Positions 1-11,176 of a stretch of DNA of 56,691 nt are shown one piece after another. The position numbers were made by a program, and so were the translations under genes. The notes below the pieces were generated by a model. The model was not told where the DNA came from, searched no databases, and was given only the letters and a program-made list of their open reading frames with translations. Location of the stretch: NCBI GenBank assembly GCA_003427395.1, contig BFEA01000246.1:997400-1054090 (forward strand). The letters are read 5' to 3'. The number at the start of each line of letters is the position of its first letter. Positions within the stretch are counted from its first letter, which is position 1. Origin of the DNA: Chara braunii (Eukaryota > Streptophyta > Charophyceae > Charales > Characeae).

Positions 1-909
1 GCAGCCCTTGCCCAAAAGAAAATGTTTGCGCCCGGGGCGCGGCTGGTTTCCCAACTCGCTTGGGGAGTAACATTTTTGGCGGGTGGGGGCGGCCTAAGAA
101 ATTAGGAAACCCCTAACGTTTTTTTCTTCCGGACCTTAATTTTTCTGGTGCTGTGCGCGCGGTGCACAACGCATGCGCAAATCTGCGCACCTAGGTGCAC
201 TGCAACTATGCCTTATAGTCCTTCATACCAAGGCAATAATCTGAGTAGTTGAATGTATTTCAATATTCTATTGCATCACGTTCACAGGGTTACCTTCTCC
301 TCTTTTTTTTGTGAAAGTTTATGTTCTCCTTTTTGGCGAAAAAAAGAAAGGAGTGCATGACTCGTAGAATTACCTTTGAATGTCTGTTTCATTTTGCCTG
401 TTGGCGTGCTGGCCTTCTCAGTCCGTCAGATGCCCGCTTCTCAAAGGAAAATTAATAGTTATGCTGGTTTCCATAGAGCTTTCGGAACCCCCTCGTTACC
501 ATTGAAGTGACTGGAAAATTACTCTGATCTCCGTAGAGCTTTTGAGACCCTCGTCACATTCTCATAAGAGGAATGTAAGAAAAAGAGGGAGGGGAGGGGC
601 ACAAATAGCACCCTATTTGTAGTTCTCTGGCTGTGTCTCTTGACCTCTGTTTTCCTGTGAATATGTGTTTTCACTGTTTTGTTGGTCGATAATTTGACCA
701 CTATTTGCCATCTGCTGGGGTGATGCTTGTGATGTGCCGAAAGTTCAATTGGGCTCGTCTGTGGTGGTCTAGGTCTGTTCCTTGTCAGTTCTGTACAATC
801 TTCTGGCAGAGTGCTTTTTTTATTTGCATTCGAATGATGTGGCTTTGGAGTTCATTTCTGGCCTGCCTAAGTGTCCCTGTCGAAATAGGGTGCTTTTGTC
901 AAGCGCAGA

Positions 910-1006
<97 letters not shown>

Positions 1007-1067
1007 TTCATTTCTGGCCTGCCTACGTGTCACTGTCGAAATAGGGTGCTTTTGTCAAGCGCAGAAT

Positions 1068-1125
<58 letters not shown>

Positions 1126-1214
1126 CAGAATTGGAATCTGGCTTGGTGGGAAACCATGTGTAGTAAGTCACAGCATGGGATGGCTCTGAGCTTTGAATGA
1201 TGTTGGTGGACCAG
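1..1214. other. Upstream intronic/flanking DNA before the first visible CCT1 exon
   Basis: No exon of the upstream part of CCT1 could be recognised here in either strand. The family sequence that should precede the 1215 exon (the segment around RHVAKATG) is not encoded, so the preceding exon lies outside the window and this stretch is most likely intron. It contains T-rich and GC-rich patches and the duplicated microsatellite at 851-1121. Open frames through the microsatellite (runs of Cys-Val or His-Thr) are artefacts of the dinucleotide repeat. Confidence 0.5.
851..1121. repeat. Tandemly duplicated unit: 60 bp unique + (TG)n(AG)n
   Basis: A unit made of about 60 bp of unique sequence (starting TTCATTTCTGGCCTGCCTA), a (TG)n tract and an (AG)n tract occurs twice head to tail, at 851-1006 and 1007-1121. 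The unique parts differ at only a few bases. The first (TG) run is about 80 bp (911-990) and the second about 26 bp (1067-1092), so the runs have changed length since the duplication. Confidence 0.9.
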
Positions 1215-4200
1215 GTACTCAATTTTGCTGACATGGAAGGTGGAGAAGCATTTGATGCCAGCATGCTTGGTTCAGCAGAGGAATGCGTGGAAGAGCGGGT
1301 TGCAGATGATAACCTTCTCATGATCAAAGGCAGCAAGAGCTCGAAAGCGGTGAGAGTCAATTCACAATGCTAGCTGATGCGCAAACTACTGCTACAGCGA
1401 ACAACTTGCTTGTGTTAGTGCTGGATCTAGTCTGCCTCAAATCTGTCAAAGAACCAACCTTGATGCCCTGCAAAAAAGCTGATGCAAGGGGCCTGGCATG
1501 TATAAATCCTGTGTGTGCAGGGGTCACAGACTGAGTGCTGTTGTTATCCGATGGCTTAGTGTTCACTGTGTGGAATCACTGTGTTTCTCGATGTATCCCT
1601 AAAACAAATGCCACAATCTGGGCACCATATGTTTTCCGATCCTCATTTCGAGGACAAAGCGAAGCAGAAGAACTACAAGAGAAGCAGCAGCAGCAGGATC
1701 AGAATCAAAATCAGAAGAAGAAGAAGAAGAAGAAAGAAAAAAGAAGTGGGACAGGAGGGAGAAAACAGGGGAGGAGTTAGTTCAGGGGGAAGAGGATGAA
1801 GATGAAAACAAGAGAACCATGACAAAGAGAGGAATGCAAGGAAGAAGAGGAGGGAGAGAGAAAATATAGAGTAGTGATGGGTTTCTGCAGTGGTGAGTTT
1901 TTGTGCGAGGAAGGAGGAGGGGGGCCAAAGAGGGAATTGAGGAGGACAAGTCAAAGGGGTAGAGATGGGAAAGGAATGGATGAGAGAAAGAAGTGGACAA
2001 CGAGGAATATGCAAGGAACAAGAGGAGGGAGAGAAAATGTAGAGTGGTGATGGGGTTCTTCAGTGGTGAGTTTTTGTGCGAGGAAGGTGGAGGAGGGGCA
2101 AAGAGAGAATCGAGGAGGACAATCCAGGGGGCAGAGGTGGGAAAGGACTGGGGAAGAGAAAGAAGAGGACAGTGATGATGAGGTCTATTATGGCAGCTCC
2201 TTCTGTTGGTTGCGTTGTAATCCGGTTCTCATGGTGGTTTGTGTTTTCCCCTTATTGGTGCATGTTCCATTCATTGTGAGGGTGCGTCGAGTATAGCTAT
2301 TTTCATCTTTTTCGCCATATCCCAGCTCTCATGCTGGTTTGTCTTTGACGGGTCTTGTGTCTATTGATGCAGGTGTCCATCCTTCTCCGGGGTGCAAATG
2401 ACTATATGCTGGATGAGATGGAGCGCTCAATTCATGATGCACTTTGTATTGTCAGAGACACCTTGGAATCGAACCTGGTACGTCTCCTACGTGTTGTTGG
2501 TTTCCTTTCAGAGTGTTTATCATGTCTGTACGTAAGAACTGGGAAAAGGTTAACGACCCGACTGCTTGGGTCTCTTCAGAAATGCACACAACACTGGGTG
2601 ATTAAGGTCAGGCTGAAATCTGCTATGATGCAAGAACGGAGGGTGGGAGTTACATTGGAACTGTGCGCTATTCAGAGAGCTGCAGCTCATCTGGGAGGTT
2701 AGGTTTTGTTCCTGGAGTACAAGTGTGAGCAGGTGCTCTGTGAGAGAACTGCCAATCCTTCCTCACTCTTTGTCGCTTGCGGGTTTGTGCCTTTTAATCC
2801 GGCATGATCTTGATGTGGGGTGATGGGAAATAGTATATGGGAAGTTTTGCTTTGCTTGCCATGGAGGCTCTTTTTCCAGGCATCAGAGTATGATGATAAT
2901 CGCCTGTGATAAGATCAACCGTTGCTGGAGAAGCTGTGTTGGAGTGCAGGTGGGTGGAAGTCCGATTCTGATTATCCGATCGATGCGCACTGGTTGGGTA
3001 CAGGTAGTTGCTGGTGGTGGAGCTGTGGAGGCTGCACTGTCTGTCTACCTGGAGAATTTTGCAACGACGTTGGGGTCGAGGGAGCAGTTGGCAATAGCAG
3101 AGTTTGCAGAGTCCCTCCTCGTCATTCCAAAGGTGAGTGGAAGATCTCTACCCGCTACTGACTGCTGAGTTCATTTTTACATGGAAGTCCAGATATATCA
3201 ATTGCTGCATGGTTTCCTCAGAAGAAGAGGAGCTGGGTAAATTATTATGATTAGTTAAGTATGTGGGCCAGCCCATGTGGGTGAATGGTACCCTTGCCAC
3301 TGCGAATGCACAGATGATTGTTTAATCCTCTGATGGAATCACAGGACGATAAAGTTATAAATATGTTTGGGTTGGGAGCTACTATCTTTCTTTCTTTAAC
3401 AAAGGTTATAAGTAATGGAACTTGTTTGGTTTATCGTGTCTTTGGTTGGGCAACTGGTGCTGCTTGTCTTGCCTGCAGGTGTTGGCTGTGAATGCTGCCA
3501 AGGATGCCACGGAACTGGTTGCGAAACTCCGAGCATACCATCATACAGCACAGACAAAGCCAGACAAGCAACACTTCTCTGGGTATGGATATCGTTTTTT
3601 GCTCTAATACAGATTGTCATCAATCAGTCTGTAGTACTCTGTACCACTGAACAGAAGCGAATGTGAATTTTCCCCGGCTATGTTGATTGCCCGAGGCCTC
3701 TCTCTTTCTGCATTTAAAGGGAACCAGACTTTGTTACTGTTGACATCTTTCTTTTTTGCTTACTGGCTAGGCTACCAGAGTGGCCCGGGACCACTTGCCC
3801 GGCCGGACCAGAATTGTATTATTTTTTAATTAAAAATTTTATTTTAAAATTGGTAAATAATTTCAATGTGACCCTGAGGCAAAAGTTGTTCACTTTTTTT
3901 TCCTGCGTAAGTTGCGTAACATGATTTTTTTGATTTTTTTTTGGGGGGGGGTAACTTCAATAGAGTCACAAAAACGAGTTATAATTGGAGTATATGGGGC
4001 AAGATACAGTTTGCAATCGCACTTGGGGCACCCTACCTGGCCAGAAAGCTGGGTTGTATACATTTCCCGAACTGCAATTCGAAACTGTATCTTGGCCCAT
4101 AGTGCAATAATAACTCGTTTTTGTGACTCCTGCGTAGTTTCCCCGTCCTCCCCTTCCCCCCCCCCGCCCAAAGTCCTTGCTCGGCTGGGCCGCCCGTCTG

Positions 4201-5545
4201 GTAGCCTAGCTTACTGGTAAATTAAACCACCAGTACTTGGGCACTGCGCGCCGCGCCGGCCGCCCAAATCTCGAAGCAAGCAGCGCGGGCTGTCGATTCT
4301 ATTTATTTACGGCCCGCCGGCCGCGGAAATCGCGTAGCGTTAACGCTAAGGCGTCGCCCAAGTACTGGTGGTTTAAGAGCATATACTCCTATTCTATTAG
4401 GGAACATGACAGGAATGTGTATCAACTACCGTCTTCACCCGAATAAAAAGCCCGGTCATTATAGCCGTATTTGATGCATTTTTCAGTCCAGATACGGCCA
4501 TAATTACCGGGCGTTCTATTCGGGTGAAGACGGTAGTGCTATGGTTGAGTTGAGTTAGCATGAGGATGTTAGTCTGAGATGTATTCAGCAGGGTTGTCCC
4601 TCGCAGTAGTGCAGGCCGAACAGGCACCAGTGATGCTGCATCTTTGATCTGTTGAGCATGTTGGTCCTATAGTACTCTCTATTTCATTGCGGTGATAAAT
4701 CAGTGCATGTGGTTAGTCTAGAACCTTACCTAGTAAATAATCAATCGACTCCTTGAATAACGTAAGATTTTACTTGTTTACATTTAGGTTCACTCCCAAT
4801 TTTCCATATTGGATGGTTGGGACGCTTCACTCCTATTTGATGGCCTGTAGTGTTGTCACACGTCCATGCACGTGAAAGGGACAACCCAGCGGACCCTCGC
4901 TACAGCCCAGGGGACTGTCTACAAGGGTTCACTGGGTTGTAATCTGATGGGCCGTAGCAAGGACCGTTGCAAAGGCCTTTTGAGGAATCTGATGGTTGAG
5001 GTTGGACGGATGTAATTGGCTGGAGATGTCACTGTCGTGTTCCGCATCGTACTCCTGAAAGACGTCACTGTCGTGTTTCGCATCATACACCTGAAAGATC
5101 CCCCAGTCGTGTCTCACATCGCACACCTGAAAGTAGTCCATTGGTGCTTTTTGAGGCCGGGTGGCAGCTGGTGGAATGGCCAGTTGTGAGGTGCTTGCGT
5201 CTGTTTTTCCTTTTAATGGTTGGAACTTTGAACACTGGTTTGTTTACTCTATGGGGGAAGCTGCGAATGGAAAACCATTAATTGGTTCTCTTTTTTTGCA
5301 GTTCATCAATAGCTATATATATTTTTCAGGTGAGAATGTCTGAAATTGTGCTTATTTTCTAAGAAGCTGTCTAATCTCTCAACACAACTCCAGCACCGTC
5401 CTGTTCATTTGTCACAGGATGACATTGTAGAAGAAACGTGGCCATTGGCAGAGACAACGACAGTGATCAGCCATCGCCTGCAGAGAACAATGGCGGATCC
5501 ATGCATAGTAGCATGCAGGTTAGGGCGCGTACACTGCATGCATTG

Positions 5546-5603
<58 letters not shown>

Positions 5604-6772
5604 ATGCATCGGAGGTTTGTACTGACGTTTCCGGCTTCTTTTTTATGTCCTGTTCCCTTGTGCTTTGGTTTGTCATTTCTGCAGAATGGGTCTTGATCTC
5701 ATTGAAGGTGTTGTGAGGAGCAACATTGATGCGGGTGTGCTGGAACCTGTGATGAGCAAGGTCAAGATACTTCAGGTGAGTGAAATGGGGCCGAGGCCTG
5801 TTTGAATCGATGCAAGCAAGGACCTATTCATTCGCATGCCCCCCAAAATTAATGATGGGTGAAGATCACCCGATCCAATGCTGCAACGTGTGTGCGGGCA
5901 GGATGGATAAGAGTAGATCTATAATGTTGTCGATGCATATGGATGCTCCATCCTCCTGAAACACATACTGCTTCCATGACCAAGTTAGCAAACTGCTGAA
6001 CCTCATCTTGGCAGTCTGTGGTTCACGTTTGCGTCAAGCTGCATCCATGTTTAATTGTCCTCTGAAGGGTGCAAAGTGTGAAATTCTGTTCCAATCGAAG
6101 GGGCAAATGGTCACGCCGCCTCGGGCGAGGGTGCCTGCCTATTCCAGGAATCTTCTTGTAATCCTTTCGCTCCTCGCCTGCCTGCCTGCTGTCCTTTCTT
6201 TTTCTGTTTTTTTGTTTTTTTTCCTCTCTTTGCATGTTCGATGTTTTGTCGAGCACTTTGCGAGCAAATTTTCTTTTGAGTGCTCACACTTGCGTGTCTA
6301 ATTTATCGTTTCCAAAGAATCTGGTCATGGTCGGTAGATGTCGGACGTGGTGTAGCACGGTGGCTGTTTTGTCATGGTCTGTGTATCCTTTCCGTCTTTA
6401 CAAGGAGAAGATTCGCGGAAGTACAAGTCCATAGCAAATGCTCCTCACAGGGGTGAGAAGTGCTTTTCTCCCCTACAGGGGTGGGTGCTTGGCCTATTGA
6501 TCTGCCGACATCGGCGCTTTCTACTGGACTTACAGCTGCAGTATGGCAGTTGTGTACGCCTGCATTGGGAATCTTAGTGTGTGCTGTTGTCCGGATGAAT
6601 TGCTTGCGAAAAAAACAAATTCCTTGAGATTTGGATGCTTACTTCTCTTTCTGTTTCCGTCTCGTTTGGTTGATGACAGTTCGCAACGGAGGCTGCTATC
6701 ACGATATTGAGGATTGATGATATGATCAAGCTCACAAAAGAGGAGTCACAAGACGAGCCCGTCACTCCTTGA
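1215..6772 (+). CDS. CCT1: T-complex protein 1 subunit alpha (CCT1), C-terminal part, six exons
   Basis: Alpha subunit of the cytosolic TRiC/CCT group II chaperonin, the ATP-driven double ring that folds actin, tubulin and other proteins. Exons: 1215-1349 ([14 protein letters not shown]... to KGSKSSKA), 2373-2477 ([19 protein letters not shown]...), 3004-3132 ([17 protein letters not shown]...), 3479-3582 ([20 protein letters not shown]...), 5685-5775 (GLDLIEG...VMSKVKILQ), 6680-6772 ([18 protein letters not shown]...VTP, stop TGA at 6770-6772). Every junction has AG before and GT after the exon. Phase is 0 except at 3582/5685, where a codon is split GG/A. About 218 residues are encoded, roughly 40% of the usual 545, covering the end of the apical domain, the intermediate segment and the C-terminal equatorial part with the GGGAVE and RIDD motifs. 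The gene looks intact. The 5' exons lie upstream of the window. The longest intron (3583-5684) is loaded with foldback elements. Confidence 0.96.
1836..2170. repeat. 175-bp tandem duplication, purine-rich, in CCT1 intron
   Basis: Two units, 1836-2010 and 2011-2170, begin with GCAAGGAA(G/C)AAGAGGAGG and share the same order of motifs (GTGATGGG, CAGTGGTGAGTTTTTGTGCG, GAGGAGGACAA, GGGAAAGGA). A purine-rich run of GAA/AAG triplets (about 1673-1740) precedes them. Frames through it give Lys/Arg/Glu-rich low-complexity peptides, which I do not regard as genes. Confidence 0.85.
3963..4129. mobile_element. Foldback (MITE-like) element 1, 167 bp
   Basis: The sequence starts GAGTCACAAAAACGAGTTAT and ends with the reverse complement ATAACTCGTTTTTGTGACTC, 20 of 20 matching. 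Inside, GCAAGATACAGTTT pairs imperfectly with AAACTGTATCTTGG, so nearly the whole 167 bp folds back on itself. No convincing target-site duplication is visible. It lies in the CCT1 intron between exons 3479-3582 and 5685-5775. The structure is seen directly; transposon origin is inferred. Confidence 0.8.
4222..4376. mobile_element. Foldback (MITE-like) element 2, 155 bp, TTAA at both ends
   Basis: Perfect 21-bp terminal inverted repeats, 4222-4242 and 4356-4376, read TTAAACCACCAGTACTTGGG... inward from each side. The interior is GC-rich and partly palindromic (GCGTTAACGC). Both ends carry TTAA, which could be a piggyBac-type TTAA target duplication or simply part of the inverted repeat. A weaker relative with imperfect ends may lie near 10640-10725 (ACTGGTACTTGGGCC...). 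Confidence 0.8.
4426..4536. mobile_element. Foldback (MITE-like) element 3, 111-bp family, copy 1
   Basis: Twenty-base perfect terminal inverted repeats, CTACCGTCTTCACCCGAATA at 4426-4445 and its complement at 4517-4536. Pairing continues inward with few mismatches (GCCCGGT, TTAT, GCCGTAT), leaving a small loop near ATGCATTTTTCAGTCC. Copies of identical length occur at 8095-8205 and 8727-8837. The near-complete hairpin resembles the foldbacks that can give rise to small RNAs, but no expression evidence is available. Confidence 0.88.
5029..5136. repeat. 36-bp minisatellite, three units
   Basis: Three head-to-tail 36-bp units (5029-5064, 5065-5100, 5101-5136) each contain a version of GTCGTGT..CRCATC.TAC.CCTGAAAG. 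On the minus strand the unit equals 12 codons in an open frame ([12 protein letters not shown]-like repeats, frame 5141-4929). The frame is only 70 codons, lies in a CCT1 intron and has no other support, so I treat it as a minisatellite. Confidence 0.85.
5549..5599. repeat. (TG)n microsatellite in CCT1 intron
   Basis: About 51 bp of uninterrupted TG dinucleotides, upstream of the penultimate visible exon. Cys-Val or His-Thr frames across it are not genes. Confidence 0.97.
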
Positions 6773-8094
6773 GAGATGCGGATGTTGTAGAGGCGGTTAA
6801 TGGGTGACGGATGGATTTCGTTGCTCGTCGACAAGGCGCGGAGTTGTAGAGGCGTAAATGAAAAAGGTAGGAGAAATTTTGAGTGAGTAGTGTAGCGTAG
6901 CGTAGGATTTCGCAGTGTCATGCTCTGAGCCTCCTGCTTTTGAGCAGGAATTTTCGCTTGTGGGTGGAACAAAAAAGTAGACTGTGCACTGTGAGAGCAC
7001 CTTATCTTGTTGCGATGGTGAGGTCTGCGGGAACCTGGAAAAGACATGTCTAAATGTGTTTGTGAAGTGCAAACACTATAAAGCCTATCCATTGCCCTGA
7101 TTGTCATACTGAATGTGAGGCGGTGTTCTTTGCTGACCTGCCGAACTTGTCTTTCAGGGGACAGTATAGAGAAGGTAGGTGTTTCTGCTCATCGACCGAA
7201 CTTGGATGCGTGTTTTGTGATGTTGTACTACTTGTGAAATCGGTAACTCCCTTGAAATGGTTTTTGTTTGTGGAATCGACTGTGTGCACACGAGTCTAGA
7301 ACATTTTGTAGTCTAATTGAACATCGACTTGTGCTAAAAGGTATTGGATGTAAGACGTTAGAGCAAATTGGCTGCTCAGTGCTATACATCATCTCTAGTG
7401 CCCGTTATACATTATATTGTCACCTATACAGTGATCGATTTCAATGATGGGATTATTTTTTTGTTATCTTCATGGCGATCGGTATCTGTGTTACGCTTGG
7501 AATCCTTTTTTTTTCCCCCAAACAAATGCTCCAGTCTATTCGTGGGGAGCAGCAGATACTCGGTATTATTGGTCAGTGCATGGATGGGGAAAAAGGTGGT
7601 GCTCCTGCTTGTCTTTAGGAGTTTAAAATCATTCATAGAGAACCAGTTCAGTCAGCATTTCAGAGGGGGGAAAATATGGTGCTTAGGACTGTCAACATTT
7701 TGTTGCTGCAGAAGTTTTGTATGGGTTCAGATACCGGACTAGTGGTTCCCCATCCCTAGAGTGTTCCATTTTATTGGGACCCGATGTTCTGCCTCCAGTT
7801 TCTTTGACTGAACGGGGATTTCCTGCCTTTTCGGACACTCTACTGTCATTTCACTCTATCAATACATACCGTATCTGCTGAACGCATACCTTATTTCGCT
7901 TAGCAGTGGACACGGCACGGGGGCTACTAAATCTGTATCTTGTGCAGTTTTCACACTAGATACGGCTGTGATGATATATGGCGATTACGGACAGTAAAGT
8001 AGGATTGCACCGTTTCGCGTTGCCACCTTATGCCACTGACTGTAAATTGAAGTCTACAAAGCGGGAATGGATTGTTAGTGTGTCCTGGGCAACC
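6773..8094. other. CCT1 3' flank, no further gene recognised
   Basis: After the CCT1 stop codon the sequence is T-rich with no clear polyadenylation signal that I can fix. Only short open frames without recognisable motifs occur. A short pair of inverted motifs, CCGTATCT (about 7869) and AGATACGG (about 7960), may be the remains of another foldback element, but this is weak. Confidence 0.4.
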
Positions 8095-8205
8095 CTACCG
8101 TCTCCGCTTGAATAGAACGCCCGGTTATTATAGCTGCATTTGGCACTACTTTCAGTCCAGATGCGGCGATAATGAGTGGGCATCTTATTCGGGTGCAGAC
8201 GGTGG
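8095..8205. mobile_element. 111-bp foldback family, copy 2
   Basis: Starts CTACCGTCTCCGCTTGAATA and ends TATTCGGGTGCAGACGGTGG. It has the same length and the same inner landmarks (GCCCGGT, TTTCAGTCCAGATGCGGC) as copy 1 at 4426-4536. The ends have accumulated mismatches, so this copy is older or less constrained. No target-site duplication is evident. Confidence 0.85.
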
Positions 8206-8726
8206 TGTTTGAAATTTGACGAACGCTTAGGGGTTGATGGTGCTTGCTGTTATCACGTTATTGGGTAAATAAAAGAAAGGTCAAAAATGAAAAAGGGTCT
8301 TTGGGTGGAGAAATTCTGTGACAGGTCTCATGAACGCCAGAATAAAGGCTTTGGCAGTGAGCAGAAATCATAGCCCACCATCCATCTTCCATGCGCTATA
8401 GCTCACCCCCCTCCTAAATGTAGATGGATGAAGTTGTCTTTCAGTGGCGTCGGGATGAAGGCCGGGGTATTCTGGGGAAGATGGTGCTCATTGTTGCAGG
8501 GATAGTTCCAAGCTTATTCGAGGGCAGGCATTCACTATTGATATGTTCATGCTCAGACTGGATGAATCTAGCTGTAAACGTGGACCGGTTCATGCTAACT
8601 TTGCAGAGACATACCATAGTCAATGGGGTCTGGCTACACTCCGAAAGAAATCTGGATCTGGCTGTGAGTGTCCACCTCCATGCCACTTCAAAAAAAGAAT
8701 CTGGAAATTCAAATTCAAGGGCAGTG

Positions 8727-8837
8727 CTCCTGTCTTCACCTGAAATGAATGCCCAGTCGTTCCGGCTGTATTGGGTGCAACTTTCAGTCCAGGTGCGGAA
8801 GCAATGACCGAGTGTGCTATTCGGGTGAAGAAAGTAG
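8727..8837. mobile_element. 111-bp foldback family, copy 3
   Basis: Starts CTCCTGTCTTCACCTGAAAT and ends ATTCGGGTGAAGAAAGTAG, with the shared central motif TTTCAGTCCAGGTGCGG. It is the most diverged of the three copies but still exactly 111 bp. The open frames at 8424-8989 run through it and are not convincing genes. Confidence 0.78.
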
Positions 8838-10092
8838 GAAGCCAGCAGAAGGGATCGGATGCCAACCATCAATCGCCCGTGCCACAATAGTTGGGCGATG
8901 GCCCAAATTTGTCCTGGGGCATTTCTCTTCCGCCTGGCCTTGGAGATGCAGTTGAAGTGTGCCGTACTTTTTGAAACTAGAGCCCACACTTACGTGCTCA
9001 CATGTTCATGTGATAGATATCTGATATACTGAAAATCCAATTCCATGGTATCAGGGGAGTGCGCTGCTCAGTTCAGCGTTCGAAGCACTCCCTCATGCCT
9101 GCAATGGTCTGTATGGCCAATGCAAGAGTCGTTGAGAAAGCCAAAGCCACGACATCTGCTTGGTGGAGGACTGCCTGGAGCTGATTGTGCAGTTTCTGCA
9201 CATTGGAGATACATGGAGCGTACTGTAAGAAAAAACGTGTGACACCTTGGGTCAAACGGTGGAGAGAGCCAAAGCTAAGGATTGTGTGAAAAACAGAACT
9301 GCATTGGCCTCTGCCAATTATTTTGGGTGGGTAAAGTCTATCCCATTCTCATAGGCTGAATATTTAATATTTACATAATACTATGATAATCCGATAATAC
9401 ATAGTTCAAAGCAAAGGGAGGTAATGCTCCCGGTACCATTAAAAAAAAAAGAAGAAGAAAATCCATTTGCTGACAAAATTCTGTCATATTCTTGCAGGCA
9501 AATAAAATAATACAGAAGTGAAAGAATTGTGAGAAAGGTAGATGTACAATAGGTAGGTAGGTATATACCGTAGAAGACGTTATATAGCGCAGGGCAGGGG
9601 GGGGGGGGGGGGGGGGGAGGGAAGGGAAGAACCTGGTTAGAGGGGGATTTTGTATTGAAATGCAAAACACACAGGAAGCTGTTGGGGATGAGAGGGATGG
9701 AGGAACAGAAACAGGAAAACTCAGGGGCCACTAAAATGACAAAGGAGTTTGTTGTCAGTAGGACAATAACAAGCTTGCAATAGAATCTAGACAAAGGCTA
9801 CAGGCGATTGGATTGGGCCTTAGGGATGGTGAAGGGTGTGAAAGGCTTGCATAGGTACAGGGTAGGCTGTATGTGTGAGGTAGGCTTCTGCAGGCTTGCA
9901 CAGCAGGCAAATACTAGGCAATGCATTGACATGCAAACAGTTGATGATTGGCATGCGGCCTCAGGAACTGCCCTGAACGGCCCCACCACCAGGGCCAAGC
10001 CCTCTGGGGATTACACTACTGTGGGTGTGGGTGGTTCTAGCAAGCCTCCTAGCCAGTTGAGGGGCAAAGGGGCTTTTTTTTGGGGGGGGAGG
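8838..10092. other. Intergenic stretch, no gene recognised
   Basis: It contains a G-homopolymer run near 9597-9617 and T/C-rich minus-strand frames of low complexity. The stretch 9090-9230 (AATGGTCTGTATGGCCAATG and onward, ending ...GTACTGTAAGA) has exon-like composition and a possible donor site, but I cannot match it to a protein family. No further feature is supported. Confidence 0.35.
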
Positions 10093-10310
10093 GGGGGGAG
10101 TACGCAGAAGCGGGCCCCCCTTGCTCGGGCGGCTAGTTCTATCCTCTTTTCTCCCCCACAGTTACAAACATGCTTGCCCCGAGGGGGGGGGGGGTACACA
10201 GAAGCTGGCCCCCCTTGCTCGGGCGTCCAGTGCCACAAGCGTTAGGCTGAGTCTTGTTTACCCTCTTTTCTCACTCACAGTCTTTGTACAAACGTGCTTG
10301 CCTGAGAACA
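10093..10310. repeat. Diverged tandem duplication of about 100 bp
   Basis: Two units, about 10093-10192 and 10193-10310, share the order G-run, (C/A)GCAGAAGC, GGCCCCCCTTGCTCGGGCG, CCTCTTTTCTC, CACAG, TACAAAC.TGCTTGCC. The second unit is longer through an insertion after the shared CGGGCG motif. Both strands carry open frames here, which follow from the GC-rich composition. Confidence 0.75.
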
Positions 10311-10877
10311 GAAGGGGCAAGTGTGTTTGGGTAACAAAAAAGAAAAAAGAACTGCGTTTTCCCCCGCCAATTGTTGTCTTCAAAATTTTGTTTTCGTTTG
10401 CACTGGAAGTGTTGGAATGGCTAAGCTACCCCCGGCAGTCCAGCACGGGATGGGCATCCTGGGTGGTTGGTCGGGGGTGTGATGCGTGGGGTACCTTCAA
10501 AGACAGAGTAGCTCAAGTTCCAACGCTTTTCTTTTTCTTGTGTTCACTTTCAATGGGTGAGAGGGGGGCTAAAGGGGTGTGAAGACAGGTGCCTTTCTCT
10601 GATTTTCTTATCTTCTTGAGTTCTGTGAGGAAAAAAAAGCACTGGTACTTGGGCCATACATCAACCGCGGGCCTTTCACGTTAACGTGCGGTGGCCGTTG
10701 GGGGTGCGCAAGTGAACGCCGGTCGGTCCTATTAGGCCGGCCGCAGCCTTTTCTGTGATGACATGCATAAATCAACAAATAAAGGGACAAAAAGGGAAAC
10801 CAATTAACAATCCATAAACAAGGTAAGAAAAGAAAAGGCTCTCATTTTGTTGGCTGGCACGGGGGTCGGGGTGGACG

Positions 10878-10908
<31 letters not shown>

Positions 10909-11003
10909 GAGAGAGAGAGAGAGATGTGAAATTCTATGTGGGAATGAATCTTCCTGCGAAAGCAGGGGAGAGAGGGAGACAGAGAGAAGTGCCGATCGTG
11001 CAG

Positions 11004-11076
<73 letters not shown>
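10878..11076. repeat. (GA)n tract and long (TC)n tract flanking an assembly gap
   Basis: GA-rich runs (10878-10923) are followed by about 80 bp of unique sequence and a (TC)n run (about 11005-11076) that runs directly into the N gap. Assembly evidently failed in the dinucleotide repeat. Confidence 0.95.
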
Positions 11077-11142
11077 NNNNNNNNNNNNNNNNNNNNNNNN
11101 NNNNNNNNNNNNNNNNNNNNNNNNNNNNNNNNNNNNNNNNNN
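11077..11142. other. Assembly gap (66 N)
   Basis: Sixty-six undetermined bases between the (TC)n tract and a 34-bp sequence that precedes adapter DNA. Long Ser-Leu or Glu-Arg frames across the gap are artefacts. Confidence 0.99.
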
Positions 11143-11176
11143 GATTCGTTTCTCTCTGATCCACTGTGTGCGGCAT
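11143..11176. repeat. 34-bp segment identical to 32235-32268
   Basis: The 34 bases between the gap and the adapter (starting GATTCGTTTCTCTCTGATCC) recur exactly at 32235-32268 inside the hairpin array of copy C. Next to a mate-pair adapter this looks like a fragment of retroelement LTR joined here artificially. Confidence 0.9.

Noticed and set aside
9045-9242. Possible exon followed by GTAAGA donor
   Set aside because: No family recognised and no acceptor or neighbouring exon could be paired with it.
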